The notes: generated by a model from the sequence alone, not told the origin. Positions 8,446 to 19,736 are shown, counted from the first letter of the stretch. The stretch is DNA of 64,000 bases from Rhodospirillales bacterium (GCA_003354135.1 PIVK01000005.1:1-64000); one strand, 5' to 3'. Made by a program: numbers and translations.

Positions 8446-9771
8446 CTATTCGGTCATGATTACCGGGATTGGCACGCTGCTCTTGATGTGCAGATCCCGT
8501 TGTACGAACGGGAACTCGATGCCGCCGTCTTGGAAGGCATCCCAGACCGCCAGCAAGACAGCACTCTTGACGTTGGTGACCCCGTGTTCCGGATCTTCGA
8601 TCCAGGCCCTTAGTTCCATATCCACCGAACTCTCGCCGAACCCCATCAGCCGGCAGACGGGCTTGGGGTCGTCCAACACGCGGTCCTGGCTGGACGCCGC
8701 CTCGACCGCCAACTCCATGGCCTTGTGCGGGTCCGCCCCGTAGGACACGCCGAAGGACATGTGCAACCGGATCATTTTGTGGCTATAGGACCAGTTTTCC
8801 ACCCGCTGGCTGATGAGTTCCTCGTTGGGGATCAGATGTTCGGTCCCGTCGCGCGTGATGACCGAGACATAGCGTGCGCCCAGGGAGTTAATCCAACCGA
8901 AGGTCTGCCCGATCGCCACCACATCTCCGGGCTTGACCGATCTGTCGAGCAACAGGACGAGCCCGCTGATCAGGTTCGAGAACACCTTCTGCAGACCGAT
9001 GCCGATGCCCAAGCCCACCGCGCCTGTGAAGACCGCCAGCGCCGTCAAATCGATTCCGACACTTTCGAGACCGATCAGAATGGCCGCCGTGAACAATCCG
9101 GTCCTGAGCAGCTTGCCGAACAGCACCTGTGCCGACGGGGTCAGGCTGTCCGCGGCCTTGAGGCGCTTTTCCACCAACCTTGAACCAAGGCTCGCCAGCC
9201 ACAGAAAGATCGCCAACGCGACCCCCGCCTTGATCGCGCCTAGGACCGATAGGCGGAAGTTACCCATGGTCAGAGCCAACGCGTCCAGGAAGCCGACCGT
9301 TTCGTCCAGAAGCCCTATAATATTGAGTGCCGCCACCGTCCATGCGGTCACCGCGATGGCCTTGGACCAAGTCCGGTTGGCCACCAGATTTGACACCAGA
9401 CGGATGATGACCCAGGCGGTCAGCAGACTGACCACCGCGCGCATCACATGGTGGGGCCAGCCTGCCGATGCCGCAACGAAGACCGCGTACCACTGCAGGA
9501 TCAGCCATGTGACTGGCAGCATGAGCGGCGTCAGAACCCATCGCGCCACTTCGGCCTGCTTGTGGAACCGGTGCGGGCGCGTGTTAACCACCTCCGCCCA
9601 TTTGGCCAATCGGGGCGTGGACAGTTTGGCAATGAGGAATGCAACACCGATGACCACAAGCTGGATCAGGTTACCGATAACGAAGGCGTGCTTCCCCAGC
9701 CACGCAGTGCCGACCGCGAATGCCTCGCGGACGGTTTCGATCAGATGTTGCAGTTCCGGAAGATTTTCCAC
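8446..9771 (-). CDS. MscS-family mechanosensitive ion channel
   Basis: Small-conductance mechanosensitive channel of 441 residues, longer than E. coli MscS (286) because it has extra N-terminal membrane helices. Hydrophobic segments lie near residues 28-48, 75-95, 105-125, 140-160, 180-200 and 225-250. The pore helix is GAVGLGIGIGLQKVFSNLIS, followed by the beta domain with GDVVAIGQTFGWINSLGARY and IPNEELIS. Lacking the large periplasmic domain of MscK, it is a mid-sized MscS homologue. It converges with the PPIase gene; no clear terminator is seen in the 96 bases between. Confidence 0.92.
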   Translation of the reverse strand: MENLPELQHLIETVREAFAVGTAWLGKHAFVIGNLIQLVVIGVAFLIAKLSTPRLAKWAEVVNTRPHRFHKQAEVARWVLTPLMLPVTWLILQWYAVFVAASAGWPHHVMRAVVSLLTAWVIIRLVSNLVANRTWSKAIAVTAWTVAALNIIGLLDETVGFLDALALTMGNFRLSVLGAIKAGVALAIFLWLASLGSRLVEKRLKAADSLTPSAQVLFGKLLRTGLFTAAILIGLESVGIDLTALAVFTGAVGLGIGIGLQKVFSNLISGLVLLLDRSVKPGDVVAIGQTFGWINSLGARYVSVITRDGTEHLIPNEELISQRVENWSYSHKMIRLHMSFGVSYGADPHKAMELAVEAASSQDRVLDDPKPVCRLMGFGESSVDMELRAWIEDPEHGVTNVKSAVLLAVWDAFQDGGIEFPFVQRDLHIKSSVPIPVIMTE

Positions 9772-9865
9772 ACGCCCCCCTATGGTCCGCCAATAGGTTA
9801 GCGGCGATACACGGGAATGGCTAGCGTGGGGGATTCGAAGTTTATCACATTATTTTGGGACGGCT

Positions 9866-10261
9866 TCATAAACGAACTTCGGATCCGGGACACCCGCTGT
9901 CCTCGTCCTCGCCACGGTAAACGCAGCCGGCCGTGCAGGTTTCCGCCAGCACGATCTTGGAGAGCCCCGGCAGCTCGGGCTTAAGGCGGCTCCATATCCA
10001 GCGGGCGATATTTTCGGACGTGGGATTGTCCAGGCCCTCGATCTCGTTGAGGTGGTAGTGGTCGAGCCGTTCGTAGAGCGGCTTGAAGGCCGTCTTGATG
10101 TCGCCGAAATCGATCACCCAACCACGGTGCGCATCCACGGGCCCCGAAACATGAACTTCGACCCGGAACGAATGCCCATGCAGGCGCCGGCACTTGTGGC
10201 CCTCGGGCGTGTTGGGCAGCGAATGAGCCGCTTCGAAGGTGAATGCCTTGTAGATGTCCAT
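9866..10261 (-). CDS. queD: 6-carboxytetrahydropterin synthase QueD
   Basis: Converts 7,8-dihydroneopterin triphosphate to 6-carboxy-tetrahydropterin in the queuosine/deazapurine pathway. The 131-residue protein has the zinc ligands His in FEAAHSL and the two His in RLHGHSF, and the catalytic Cys in HKCRRLHG. The His/Asp dyad region LDHYHLNE is also present, and the C-terminal Glu comes in the LAETCTAG stretch. The C-terminus has an extra [18 protein letters not shown] tail with two Cys. It follows queE by 41 bases on the same strand. Confidence 0.93.
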   Translation of the reverse strand: MDIYKAFTFEAAHSLPNTPEGHKCRRLHGHSFRVEVHVSGPVDAHRGWVIDFGDIKTAFKPLYERLDHYHLNEIEGLDNPTSENIARWIWSRLKPELPGLSKIVLAETCTAGCVYRGEDEDSGCPGSEVRL

Positions 10262-10302
10262 GCCCGGGGGATAGCGTCAATCCGGCGCTCCGTCAAATGG
10301 CA

Positions 10303-10935
10303 TCACTTGATGCCAAGCATCTTGTGCGTTTGCAGACTGAGCCGCCACTTCGGGTGGGCCTTGCAGTAAGCAATAGCCCGAGCGACGTTGGCCTCCCGCT
10401 CCGGATCGTCTAGGGGCTGCAGGAAGAAGTGGACGAAGTCGAGATTCTCATAATCCTCCGGGCAAGCCCCATCCTGCGGGTACACCAGCTTGAGTTCGTC
10501 GCCCGTCGTGACCTTCAGGACCGTTCCCGCCTTGGGGCTGACCGCGAGCCAATCGATGCCGCTGGGCAGAGGCTGGGTGCCGTTGGTCTCCACCGCCACA
10601 TCGAAACCGCGGCCCCGCAGCGCGTCCACCAATGCCCTATCCAACTGAAGGCCGGGCTCGCCGCCGGTCACCACAATGTAGGGGTGACCTTTCGTCCCCG
10701 GCCACAGAGCCCCGGCCACGTCCGCCAACACCTCGGCATTGGCGTAACGCCCGCCGCCTTCGTTCTTCGTGCCGACGAAGTCGGTGTCGCACCACGGGCA
10801 GTCAGCGTCCCCCCGGTCCTCTTCCCGGCCCGACCAGAGGTTGCAGCCAGAAAATCGCAGAAACACCGCCGGCCGACCGGTCCGGGCGCCTTCGCCTTGC
10901 AGGGAATAAAAGAGTTCGTTGACTTGGTAGGGCAC
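10303..10935 (-). CDS. queE: 7-carboxy-7-deazaguanine synthase QueE (radical SAM)
   Basis: Radical SAM enzyme that turns 6-carboxytetrahydropterin, the product of the neighbouring QueD, into 7-carboxy-7-deazaguanine. The start is set at GTG 10935 (reading MPYQVNELFYSLQGEG), 5 bases past the alaS stop; the longer frame from 11064 would run inside alaS. The cluster-binding cysteines are spaced Cys-X14-Cys-X2-Cys (GCNLWSG..., CPWCDTDF), the expanded form known from some proteobacterial QueE instead of CX3CX2C. TGGEPGLQ is the SAM-binding GGE motif. About 210 residues. Confidence 0.93.
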   Translation of the reverse strand: MPYQVNELFYSLQGEGARTGRPAVFLRFSGCNLWSGREEDRGDADCPWCDTDFVGTKNEGGGRYANAEVLADVAGALWPGTKGHPYIVVTGGEPGLQLDRALVDALRGRGFDVAVETNGTQPLPSGIDWLAVSPKAGTVLKVTTGDELKLVYPQDGACPEDYENLDFVHFFLQPLDDPEREANVARAIAYCKAHPKWRLSLQTHKMLGIK

Positions 10936-10939
10936 GGCG

Positions 10940-13579
10940 TCAGACGAGCGCGGCCTCGATGGCGTCCAGGGCAGCCTGCCCCTTGGCCCCGTCAGGGCCG
11001 CCTGCCTGGGCCATGTCGGGACGACCACCGCCGCCCTTGCCGCCAACTGCTGCCGAACCGGCACGAACCAAGTCGATGGCCGACAGTTTGTCCGCCAGAT
11101 CCGCGGTGACGCCGACCACCAGCGACGCCTTGCCGTCGTTGGTGGCGACCAACGCCACCACGCCGGACCCGACCTGCTTCTTTAGCTCATCGGCCATCCC
11201 CTTAAGGTCCTTGGCGGGAACGCCGTCAAGCAGTTTCGGGGTGAACTTGATGCCCCCAACCTCCTTGATCTCGACACCCGCGCCTCCGCCACCACCGCCG
11301 GTCGCGATCCGGCGCCTCAAATCGGCGACCTCCTTCTCCAGCCGCTTGCGCTCTCCCATCAAGGCCTGGACCCGCCCCGGCACGTCCCCCGGCGCAATGC
11401 GCAGCAGGCCCGCAACCTCGTCCAGAGCTGCCTCGCGCGCGGAAACGTAAGCCTGGGCCGCCGCGCCGGTCACCGCCTCGATCCGGCGTACGCCGCTGGC
11501 CAGCGCCCCTTCGGAAACCACCTTAAACAACCCGATGTCTCCGGTACGCTTAACATGCGTGCCTCCGCAGAGTTCGACCGAGTAGTTCTTCTCGCTTTCC
11601 CCGCCCATGGAGACCACGCGGACCTCGTCGCCGTACTTCTCCCCGAACAGAGCCATGGCCCCTGCTTCCCGGGCGGCTTCCGGTTCCATGATCCGGGTGG
11701 TGACCGGGGTGTTGAAACGGATCTGTTCGTTAACGTCGACCTCGATTTGGGACAGTTCCTCCGGCGCAACCGCTTTGGGATGACTGACGTCAAAGCGCAA
11801 CCGCTCGGCCGCCACCATGGAACCCTTCTGGGTGACATGGTCGCCCAGGCGCTTGCGTAACGCCGCGTGCAGCAGGTGGGTCGCCGAATGGTGGCCGCGG
11901 GTGGCGGCACGGTTGTCGTGGTCCACCATCGCCTTGAGTTCGTCCCCAGCCTTAAGGCTCCCCTCCTCGACACGCCCCAGATGAACATGGAGGTCGCCCA
12001 GGTGTTTCCGGGTATCGGTGACGACGACCCTCAGGCCTTGCCCTTGAAGCTCGCCGATATCCCCCACCTGCCCGCCGGATTCACCGTAGAATGGTGTCTG
12101 GTTAAGCACGACGGCGACTTCATCGCCGGCCAAAGCTTCATCGGTCCACTTGCCGTCCTTGACGACGGCCGTAACCTGGCACTCAGCCTCCTCGGTGTCG
12201 TAACCCAGGAAATCGGCAGCCCCCACCTTCTCACGAATTTCGAACCAGACCTCTTCGGTCGCCGCCTCTCCGGAGCCGGCCCACGCAGCCCGGGCCTCGA
12301 CCCGCTGGCGGTCCATTGCGGCGTTGAAACCATCCTCGTCAATACCGATCCCTTTGTCTCGCAAGGCATCTCGAATCAAATCCAGGGGGAAGCCGAAGGT
12401 GTCGTAGAGCTTGAACGCCGTCTCACCCTCCAACTCGCCTCCCTCGTTCATGCCGATCACGGCCTCGTCGAGCAGCTTGAGCCCGCGATCCAGCATCTGC
12501 TTGAACCGGGTTTCCTCCAGTTTCAAGGTCTCGGTGACCAGCGCCTCGACGCGCGCCAACTCAGAGAAGTGCCCCCCCATCTGGTCGACCAGGGTCGGCA
12601 CCAGCTTCCACAGCAACGGGTCGGTGCATCCCATCATGTGGGCGTGGCGCATGGCTCGGCGCATGATGCGGCGAAGGACGTAGCCACGCCCTTCGTTGGA
12701 CGGCAGCACACCGTCGGCGATGAGAAACGCCGTCGAGCGAAGGTGATCGGACACCACGCGGTGCGCGACCGCATGCGGGCCGTCAGCCTCCACGCCCGAG
12801 GCCTCTGCCGAGGCCTCGATCAGGGCACGGAACAGGTCGATGTCGTAGTTGTCGTGAACACCCTGCATAACGGCCGAGACCCTCTCCAGGCCCATGCCGG
12901 TATCGATGGAAGGCTTGGGCAGCTCGATCCGCTTGTCAGGGGTTACCTGCTCGTACTGCATGAAGACCAGGTTCCAGATCTCGATGAAGCGGTCACCGTC
13001 CTCCCCCGGCGACCCCGGAGGGCCACCGGGGATGTGCTCCCCGTGGTCGTAAAAGATCTCTGAGCACGGCCCGCAAGGTCCTGTCTCGCCCATGGACCAG
13101 AAATTATCGGACGTCGGAATGCGGATAATGCGGCTTTCCGGCAACCCGGCGATCTTTTTCCAGAGATCGAAGGCCTCGTCGTCCTCGGCATAGACCGTCG
13201 CCAGAAGACGGTCCTTCGGGATTCCGTAATCCTTGGTGATTAAGCGCCAGGCAAGATCGATGGCATCTTCCTTGAAGTAGTCGCCAAAGGAGAAATTGCC
13301 CAGCATTTCGAAGAAGGTGTGGTGGCGCGCCGTGTGGCCAACATTCTCCAGGTCATTGTGCTTGCCACCGGCACGCACGCATTTCTGCGACGACACGGCA
13401 CGGGAACAACCCCGCTTCTCGGCTCCTGTAAACACGTTCTTGAACTGAACCATGCCCGCGTTGGTAAACATCAGCGTCGGGTCGTTGCGGGGCACCAGCG
13501 GGCTGGAGGACACCACCTCGTGGCCATTATCGGCGAAGAAGTCGAGGAAGGCCTTGCGAATGTCGTTGACGGTTTGCAT
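10940..13579 (-). CDS. alaS: Alanyl-tRNA synthetase AlaS
   Basis: Charges tRNA-Ala. With the ATG at 13579 ([20 protein letters not shown]) the protein has 879 residues, the normal size; the open frame extends to 13702 but that part overlaps a dispersed repeat region and lacks similarity. Class II motifs are present ([17 protein letters not shown]). The editing-domain zinc ligands are HHSATHLLH and [13 protein letters not shown] near residues 565 and 670. The C-terminal C-Ala part has a Gly-rich stretch ([10 protein letters not shown]) and [16 protein letters not shown]. It heads an alaS-queE-queD unit. Confidence 0.97.
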   Translation of the reverse strand: MQTVNDIRKAFLDFFADNGHEVVSSSPLVPRNDPTLMFTNAGMVQFKNVFTGAEKRGCSRAVSSQKCVRAGGKHNDLENVGHTARHHTFFEMLGNFSFGDYFKEDAIDLAWRLITKDYGIPKDRLLATVYAEDDEAFDLWKKIAGLPESRIIRIPTSDNFWSMGETGPCGPCSEIFYDHGEHIPGGPPGSPGEDGDRFIEIWNLVFMQYEQVTPDKRIELPKPSIDTGMGLERVSAVMQGVHDNYDIDLFRALIEASAEASGVEADGPHAVAHRVVSDHLRSTAFLIADGVLPSNEGRGYVLRRIMRRAMRHAHMMGCTDPLLWKLVPTLVDQMGGHFSELARVEALVTETLKLEETRFKQMLDRGLKLLDEAVIGMNEGGELEGETAFKLYDTFGFPLDLIRDALRDKGIGIDEDGFNAAMDRQRVEARAAWAGSGEAATEEVWFEIREKVGAADFLGYDTEEAECQVTAVVKDGKWTDEALAGDEVAVVLNQTPFYGESGGQVGDIGELQGQGLRVVVTDTRKHLGDLHVHLGRVEEGSLKAGDELKAMVDHDNRAATRGHHSATHLLHAALRKRLGDHVTQKGSMVAAERLRFDVSHPKAVAPEELSQIEVDVNEQIRFNTPVTTRIMEPEAAREAGAMALFGEKYGDEVRVVSMGGESEKNYSVELCGGTHVKRTGDIGLFKVVSEGALASGVRRIEAVTGAAAQAYVSAREAALDEVAGLLRIAPGDVPGRVQALMGERKRLEKEVADLRRRIATGGGGGGAGVEIKEVGGIKFTPKLLDGVPAKDLKGMADELKKQVGSGVVALVATNDGKASLVVGVTADLADKLSAIDLVRAGSAAVGGKGGGGRPDMAQAGGPDGAKGQAALDAIEAALV

Positions 13580-13726
13580 GGGATCTATGTGGTGCGCCAA
13601 TTCAAAAGGGAAATTGCTTTTACCCGCAACCAACCCGCCTGTCCAGAAATGCGGGGATTGGGACCGCGAATGCGGCCCCCGGAGGGGCCGCACGGCAAAC
13701 ACTCGAAACCAAAGGGAGGTCCCAGA

Positions 13727-13859
13727 GCGGATCGTGAGAAATCGAAGCCGCTTCGTGGCGCCGAATTCTCGCGTGAACCCGCTCTATCCTTTTGAAATAG
13801 AGGACGATTCACAACATAAACCGGGGCACGGCAATGACTCGGCTTATGTCGATCGTACT

Positions 13860-13863
<4 letters not shown>
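13727..13863 (-). repeat. Structured dispersed repeat, copy 1 (3' of recA)
   Basis: About 137 bases that match 37544-37679 over their full length with scattered changes; the segment from GCGGATCGTGAGAAA to GAATTCTCGCGTGAA is the best conserved. Read on the recA strand it begins at the recA stop codon and can fold: an outer pair AGAGCGG/CCGCTCT, a middle pair around CGCGAGAA/TTCTCACG, and an inner hairpin CGAAG-CGG-CTTCG. In copy 2 the inner stem is kept while its loop changes to TGA, which favours a functional RNA or terminator-like role. Confidence 0.8.
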
Positions 13864-14945
<1,082 letters not shown>

Positions 14946-14995
14946 GGTGACGTCCCCTCTTATTCCATACGGGCCAACGGGATGCAATGCCCGTT

Positions 14996-15023
14996 AATGT
15001 ACGCTGAATGTTCCTATTGGCAA
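14996..15023 (-). promoter_or_regulatory. recA sigma-70 type promoter
   Basis: On the minus strand TTGCCA (15018-15023) and TACATT (14996-15001) are separated by 16 bases. The predicted start of transcription is about 45 bases upstream of the recA ATG. Hexamers are near consensus, and the position fits. Confidence 0.55.
14999..15013 (-). promoter_or_regulatory. LexA-like SOS box
   Basis: GTAC-N7-GTTC on the plus strand (GAAC-N7-GTAC on the recA strand), one mismatch from the alphaproteobacterial LexA motif GTTC-N7-GTTC. It lies between and over the -10 and spacer of the recA promoter, where a repressor would block transcription. Confidence 0.5.
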
Positions 15024-15119
15024 GAGGTTTTTCTAATGCGCTGATAATAAAAAGAAAAAGCACCATATGTTCTATTTGTGTTCCGGGCATTCCTGCCCCG
15101 AGGACAGGACAATATGCGG

Positions 15120-17585
15120 CTATCCGTTCATGACCCGTTTCACGGTGCTGGCTAGATCCTTAAGTGTGAACGGTTTGCCCAGGAATGTGACCCCGGGATC
15201 GGCTTGGATGCTCTCCGACAAGACATCTTCCGCGTATCCCGACATGAGGATGATCTTGACGCCGGGGAACTCCTGGCGCACCAGTTGGGTCAGCGTGTGG
15301 CCGTCCATACCGGGCATAACCACATCCGAGACGATGAGGTCGATCGACGCCTCCATCTGGTTGATGACATCCAGCGCCTCTTCACCGTTGGTCGCCTCCA
15401 GGACTTCGTAGCCCTTGTTGCGCAGCGCCCGGGCACCGAACATGCGCACCGCATCCTCGTCCTCAACCATGAGCACCGTGCCGACTCCGGTAAGATCGAC
15501 CTCTGGCGGGGCGGACTGGGCCACTGGGATCGTGGCCGCCTCGCCGTCCTCGCCGTCCTTCCAACGCGGCAGGTAGATGCTGAAGGTGGTGCCTTCCCCA
15601 AGAGCGGAATCGACGAAGATGAAGCCCTCGGACTGGCGTACGATTCCATAGGCCGTGCTGAGCCCGAGCCCCGTTCCCGCCCCCGGTCCTTTGGTGGTGA
15701 AGAAGGGGTCAAAGATGCGGCCCAGGTTCTCCTTGGCGATGCCGTGCCCGGTGTCCAAGACCTCGACCATCACGTAATCGCCCGCCGGCATACGCTCCGC
15801 ACTGCGCTCCACAGGTTTGTCCAGGGTCACGTTCGAGGTCCGAAGCGTCAGGGTTCCGCCCCCCGCCATGGCGTCCCGGGCATTAACGGCCAGATTGACG
15901 ACAATCTGGTCGAACTGGTTGGCATCGGCGCGAACCGGAAAAAGGTCTCGGCCGTGTTCGATGGTGAGTTCGATGTTCTCGCCGATCAACCGTCCCAGCA
16001 GGTTGGCCAAGTCGCCGATGCCCCCCGTCACATCGAGTACCACCGGCTTCATGGGCTGCTTGCGCGAGAACGCCAGCATCTGGCGCACCAGATTGGTGGC
16101 GCGGTTGGCGTTCTGTTTGATCTGCATGATGTCGGCGAACGACGAATCTCCGGGACCATGGCGGTCGAGCAACAGGTCGCAAAAACCGATCATCGCGGTA
16201 AGAAGATTGTTGAAGTCGTGAGCCACCCCGCCGGCCAGTTGCCCCACCGCCTCCATCTTCTGGGATTGGGCGAACTGGACCTCAAGGTCTTTTTGCTCGG
16301 TGGTGTCGATGAAGTGCAGCACGAGGCCCGAGACCTCCCCATCGGCCTCCTCCAGCCGGCTGGCGTAGAGGGACGCGATCAGCTCCCGTTCGCCTATGCA
16401 GGGCATGCGCACGTCCAGTGTCGCCGCGCGCGACGTCCCCATCACCACCTTGGAAACCTGGGCCGCCGCTTCGGACCGGTCCTCCTTGTTCAACCGGTCG
16501 GTAAAAGGGCGCCCGACCACCGCATCCCGGTGCAGGCCGATCATCTTGAGGAAAGCGCGGTTGCAGTCCGTCACGTCGCCGCCCATGTCGAGCAGGATGA
16601 TCCCCACCGGCGCCTCATCGAACAACCAGCGGAGTTTGCGCGCCAACGATGCCTCCTCGCGCTCCCCGTCCTTGCCTCGCCGAACCAGGTCCCGCAACAC
16701 CAATGATCGGGTATAGGCCATGCCGCCGTCGCCACCTTCAAAAACGGTCTGCACCAGACCGGCCCTGAAGGTTTCGCCATCATGGTGGCGTAAGACGATA
16801 TCCCCATTACTGCCGGCATTGGGTTCACAAGGCGAAACCACAAAGTCGGCAAAATGGGGGCGACGCGACGCCACATCTTCCGTCGCCAGCCCCAGCCAGT
16901 CACAGAGCGTCTGGTTGGCGAACAGCACTCGGCCTTTGGCATCGGCCGAAAAGAAACCCGCCGGCATACGGTCCAGATAATCAGCCAAGCGCTCCTCTTC
17001 AGCCCGGCGCGCCGCTTCCAGCTCACGCTCGGCCGTCATGTTTTCCGCCCGCCAAAGGACGAACCGGCGGTTGCCACGCAACGGAATGACCGAGATGCGC
17101 CGCCATTCCACTGCATCCGACGGGGGCAGGCGGATTGACAACTCGGCCCGATCAGCAACCCTGGTCGCGGCACTCGCCCGCAGGCGTTCGAAGGAATCGA
17201 CAGCTTCTTGTCCGCCTTCGAGAAGAGCGGCAACGGCGTCAAGTGACACAGCCATCGCGAACAGACGATGAAAGGCCGGATTGGCATAGACGAAGTCGCC
17301 TTCGACGGTGGTCAACAGACGCGCTGATCGATTGAGATCCGCTGCGTCAAGCAGCAGGTCGGCGACCGGATTTCCCCGTGAACGACCCAGGGTCCAGGCA
17401 AACCCCAAAAGGGCGGCAAAACCAACCCCCGCCAACAGCCCGGCAAGGACCGTCTGGCCCGAAACGCCGACAAGGACCACTCCCCCCAAGCCACCGAAAC
17501 AGGTGGCCACAGCCGCCCAGGCCACGGGGCGGCGCCAAAACGGGGCTTTGCCCCAGTCCGAAAAGGAAGACCCGTTTCCCGTCAT
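15120..17585 (-). CDS. cckA: Hybrid sensor histidine kinase CckA
   Basis: Bifunctional kinase/phosphatase that in alphaproteobacteria feeds phosphate through ChpT to the master regulator CtrA. The 821-residue protein starts with two membrane segments (about 21-42 and 46-65), then PAS-like regions to about residue 440. The dimerisation domain follows with H-box QLAGGVAHDFNNLLTAMIGF, ATPase boxes NLAVNARDAM, DTGHGI and GLGLSTAYGIV, and a C-terminal receiver with acidic LMVEDED, phosphoacceptor Asp in IVSDVVMPG, and GKPF. It is longer than Caulobacter CckA (691) owing to an extra PAS region. The start may instead be GTG 17606, which overlaps the flhB stop. It is cotranscribed with flhB. Confidence 0.9.
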   Translation of the reverse strand: MTGNGSSFSDWGKAPFWRRPVAWAAVATCFGGLGGVVLVGVSGQTVLAGLLAGVGFAALLGFAWTLGRSRGNPVADLLLDAADLNRSARLLTTVEGDFVYANPAFHRLFAMAVSLDAVAALLEGGQEAVDSFERLRASAATRVADRAELSIRLPPSDAVEWRRISVIPLRGNRRFVLWRAENMTAERELEAARRAEEERLADYLDRMPAGFFSADAKGRVLFANQTLCDWLGLATEDVASRRPHFADFVVSPCEPNAGSNGDIVLRHHDGETFRAGLVQTVFEGGDGGMAYTRSLVLRDLVRRGKDGEREEASLARKLRWLFDEAPVGIILLDMGGDVTDCNRAFLKMIGLHRDAVVGRPFTDRLNKEDRSEAAAQVSKVVMGTSRAATLDVRMPCIGERELIASLYASRLEEADGEVSGLVLHFIDTTEQKDLEVQFAQSQKMEAVGQLAGGVAHDFNNLLTAMIGFCDLLLDRHGPGDSSFADIMQIKQNANRATNLVRQMLAFSRKQPMKPVVLDVTGGIGDLANLLGRLIGENIELTIEHGRDLFPVRADANQFDQIVVNLAVNARDAMAGGGTLTLRTSNVTLDKPVERSAERMPAGDYVMVEVLDTGHGIAKENLGRIFDPFFTTKGPGAGTGLGLSTAYGIVRQSEGFIFVDSALGEGTTFSIYLPRWKDGEDGEAATIPVAQSAPPEVDLTGVGTVLMVEDEDAVRMFGARALRNKGYEVLEATNGEEALDVINQMEASIDLIVSDVVMPGMDGHTLTQLVRQEFPGVKIILMSGYAEDVLSESIQADPGVTFLGKPFTLKDLASTVKRVMNG

Positions 17586-17602
17586 TGCCGTACGTCCACC
17601 CC

Positions 17603-18691
17603 TCACTGCATCTGCCCCGGATCGGACGGAAGTTGGCCCCTGAGCCGCATCACGTACCCGATGACCTCGGCCACCGCTTTATAGTGTTCGGGCGGGACCT
17701 CCTCGTCCAGTTCCACGGATGCGTAGAGCGCCCGGGCCAGCGGCGGATTCTCGATGATCGGAACATCGTGTTCTTCCGCCACATCGCGGATACGCCGGGC
17801 CAGGTCGTCGACACCCTTGGCCACCAGCTTGGGCGCCGTCATCTGTTCCATCTTGTATTTCAGCGCCACGGAGAAATGGGTCGGGTTGGTCACCACCACA
17901 TCGGCATCAGGCACGGCGGCCATCATACGCTGGCGGGCACGCTGCATACGCAAACCGCGGATCCTGGCCTTGACCTGGGGATCGCCCTCCGTCTGTTTGA
18001 ATTCGTCTTTCACCTCCTGCTTGGTCATCCGCATTTCCTTCATAAACTGCCGACGCTGGAATAGGTAGTCCAGAGCGCCGATGGCCGTCATCACGAGAAC
18101 CGTGCCAATGACCAGCCACAGCGCTATTTTCCTCAGGCGTTGCAGGGTAATGACGAATTCAATATCCGGAATGAGCATGATGTCGTCCAGCATGGGCACC
18201 GCCAGCCCGAACGCGATCAGGCCGACGATCAGAATCTTGATGATCCCTTTCAGGAACTCGACGAACTGTTTGATGGAGATGAGCCGCTTAGCCCCACTGA
18301 TCGGGCTGATTTTTTTGATATCAAACTTTATCTTGGATGGGGCCCAAATCAGTCCAGCCTGCACAAGTGTCGCGATCAAGGCGAGCAACATCATCATCCC
18401 GAACAGGGGGAGCAGGGTGATGAAAACGGAGAAGGCGACTTCGGCGAAAACACTATGTAGGCTCTCGAAGTCCATGCCAATGGCATGAGGCTGGTGAATG
18501 AACGGCATAGCCGTCATCCTGATGCGGTCCATCACCCAGGGAGCCAGAAAGGCGACCGAGAACGCCATACCCAGCAGAATGAACCAGTTCTTGACTTCCA
18601 TCGAAAGCGCCACTTGGCCCTTTTCACGGGCTTTGCCAAGTTTTCGACTTGATGGTTCTTCTGTTTTTGATGCGTCGTCTTCTTCAGCCAT
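17603..18691 (-). CDS. flhB: Flagellar export gate protein FlhB
   Basis: Switch protein of the flagellar type III secretion gate, which cleaves itself to change from hook to filament export. 362 residues with four membrane segments (near 30-50, 85-110, 145-165, 185-210). The autocleavage site NPTH is seen in VVTNPTHFSVALKYK. The C-terminal domain is complete (NPPLARALYASVELDEEVP). It sits at the end of flgB-flgC-fliE-fliQ-fliR-flhB, ahead of cckA. A stand-alone C-terminal paralogue lies at 21183. Confidence 0.96.
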   Translation of the reverse strand: MAEEDDASKTEEPSSRKLGKAREKGQVALSMEVKNWFILLGMAFSVAFLAPWVMDRIRMTAMPFIHQPHAIGMDFESLHSVFAEVAFSVFITLLPLFGMMMLLALIATLVQAGLIWAPSKIKFDIKKISPISGAKRLISIKQFVEFLKGIIKILIVGLIAFGLAVPMLDDIMLIPDIEFVITLQRLRKIALWLVIGTVLVMTAIGALDYLFQRRQFMKEMRMTKQEVKDEFKQTEGDPQVKARIRGLRMQRARQRMMAAVPDADVVVTNPTHFSVALKYKMEQMTAPKLVAKGVDDLARRIRDVAEEHDVPIIENPPLARALYASVELDEEVPPEHYKAVAEVIGYVMRLRGQLPSDPGQMQ

Positions 18692-18700
18692 TGCGCTACC

Positions 18701-19462
18701 TCATGGGGCCAGAAAGGCACCAAGACCATCCGAGAAGTATCCCATAAACACCATCATGATGCTCGAAAGGACAATCGCCAAGACGCTAATTTGGATCGAG
18801 ATCTGGATCGGCATGCCGACAAAGAATACCGGGAAAGTCGGCATCAGCCGTCCCAACAGGCCGAGACCCAGGTAATAGGTCAGCGCCGTGACGATGAAGG
18901 GCGATGCCATCTGTAATCCGAGGGCGAAGCTGGCCGCCACCTTGCGCACGATCAGCTCGGCCAGATCACCGGAAAGAACCGGTGCACCGACTTCGAACAG
19001 ACCATACGAATCGACGACGGCACGCAGCATCAAGTGGTGCATGTCCGTGGCGAAGACGAGAACCATCCCTGTGGTCGCCAGAAACCCCGCGATGGTCGAA
19101 CTCTGCTGTTCGGCGATGGCGTCTTGGACCAGAGCGTTGGCGAGCGACGAATAGAGGGAAATCAAGGTCCCCGCTACCTGTAGCGTCGCCAAAATGATGC
19201 GCCCGACGAGCCCGAGAGCCGCCCCGACCACAAACTCCCCCATCATCAGGAATATCAGCACCGGCACCTTTGTCGGCATGCTCGGCATGTCCGCAACCAC
19301 GGCGGGCATCAAGGAAAAACTGACCAGCAGCCCAAACGCCAAGCGAATGCGCACCGGCACATAGCCTGCGCTGAACCCCGGCATAAGGACAAGAGCCGTG
19401 CCTACACGCGTAAAGATCAGGAAGAAGGCAAAGATGTTGAGCGTCAGGAGCTGCTGCAACAT
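18701..19462 (-). CDS. fliR: Flagellar export protein FliR
   Basis: Inner-membrane component of the flagellar export gate, forming the FliPQR core. 253 residues, nearly all hydrophobic, with about six segments. The family pattern is clear: FTRVGTALVLMPGFSAGYVP near residues 18-37, then LALGLVGRI-like AALGLVGRIILATLQVAG. It follows fliQ by 7 bases and precedes flhB by 9. Confidence 0.95.
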   Translation of the reverse strand: MLQQLLTLNIFAFFLIFTRVGTALVLMPGFSAGYVPVRIRLAFGLLVSFSLMPAVVADMPSMPTKVPVLIFLMMGEFVVGAALGLVGRIILATLQVAGTLISLYSSLANALVQDAIAEQQSSTIAGFLATTGMVLVFATDMHHLMLRAVVDSYGLFEVGAPVLSGDLAELIVRKVAASFALGLQMASPFIVTALTYYLGLGLLGRLMPTFPVFFVGMPIQISIQISVLAIVLSSIMMVFMGYFSDGLGAFLAP

Positions 19463-19469
19463 CCCCAGG

Positions 19470-19736
19470 CTATCCCAATGCGATCATGCGATCGAACATC
19501 CGGTGCGCGAACTCCAACAAATTGGTCATCATGTAAGGCAGGAAAACGAGAATGGAGATGATGATAACAAAGATCTTGGGCACGAAGACAAGGGTCATCT
19601 CCTGAATGGAGGTCAATGCCTGAAAAAGAGCGATGATGAGACCCATCGTCAGGCCGGCCAGCATGATCGGGCCCGCTGTCTTGAGAATCATGAACAGAGC
19701 ATCGCGCCCCACTTCGAGTACCGCAACTTCGTCCAT
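19470..19736 (-). CDS. fliQ: Flagellar export protein FliQ
   Basis: Two-helix membrane subunit of the export gate. 88 residues, the standard length. Helices lie at about 15-40 and 52-75 with the conserved TSIQEMTLVFVPKI loop between them. Start at ATG 19736; upstream gap to fliE is 39 bases. Confidence 0.95.
   Translation of the reverse strand: MDEVAVLEVGRDALFMILKTAGPIMLAGLTMGLIIALFQALTSIQEMTLVFVPKIFVIIISILVFLPYMMTNLLEFAHRMFDRMIALG

Noticed and set aside
11867-13063. 398-codon plus-strand open frame opposite alaS
   Set aside because: No domain or ribosome site, and alaS is certain on the other strand; high GC makes long antisense frames common.
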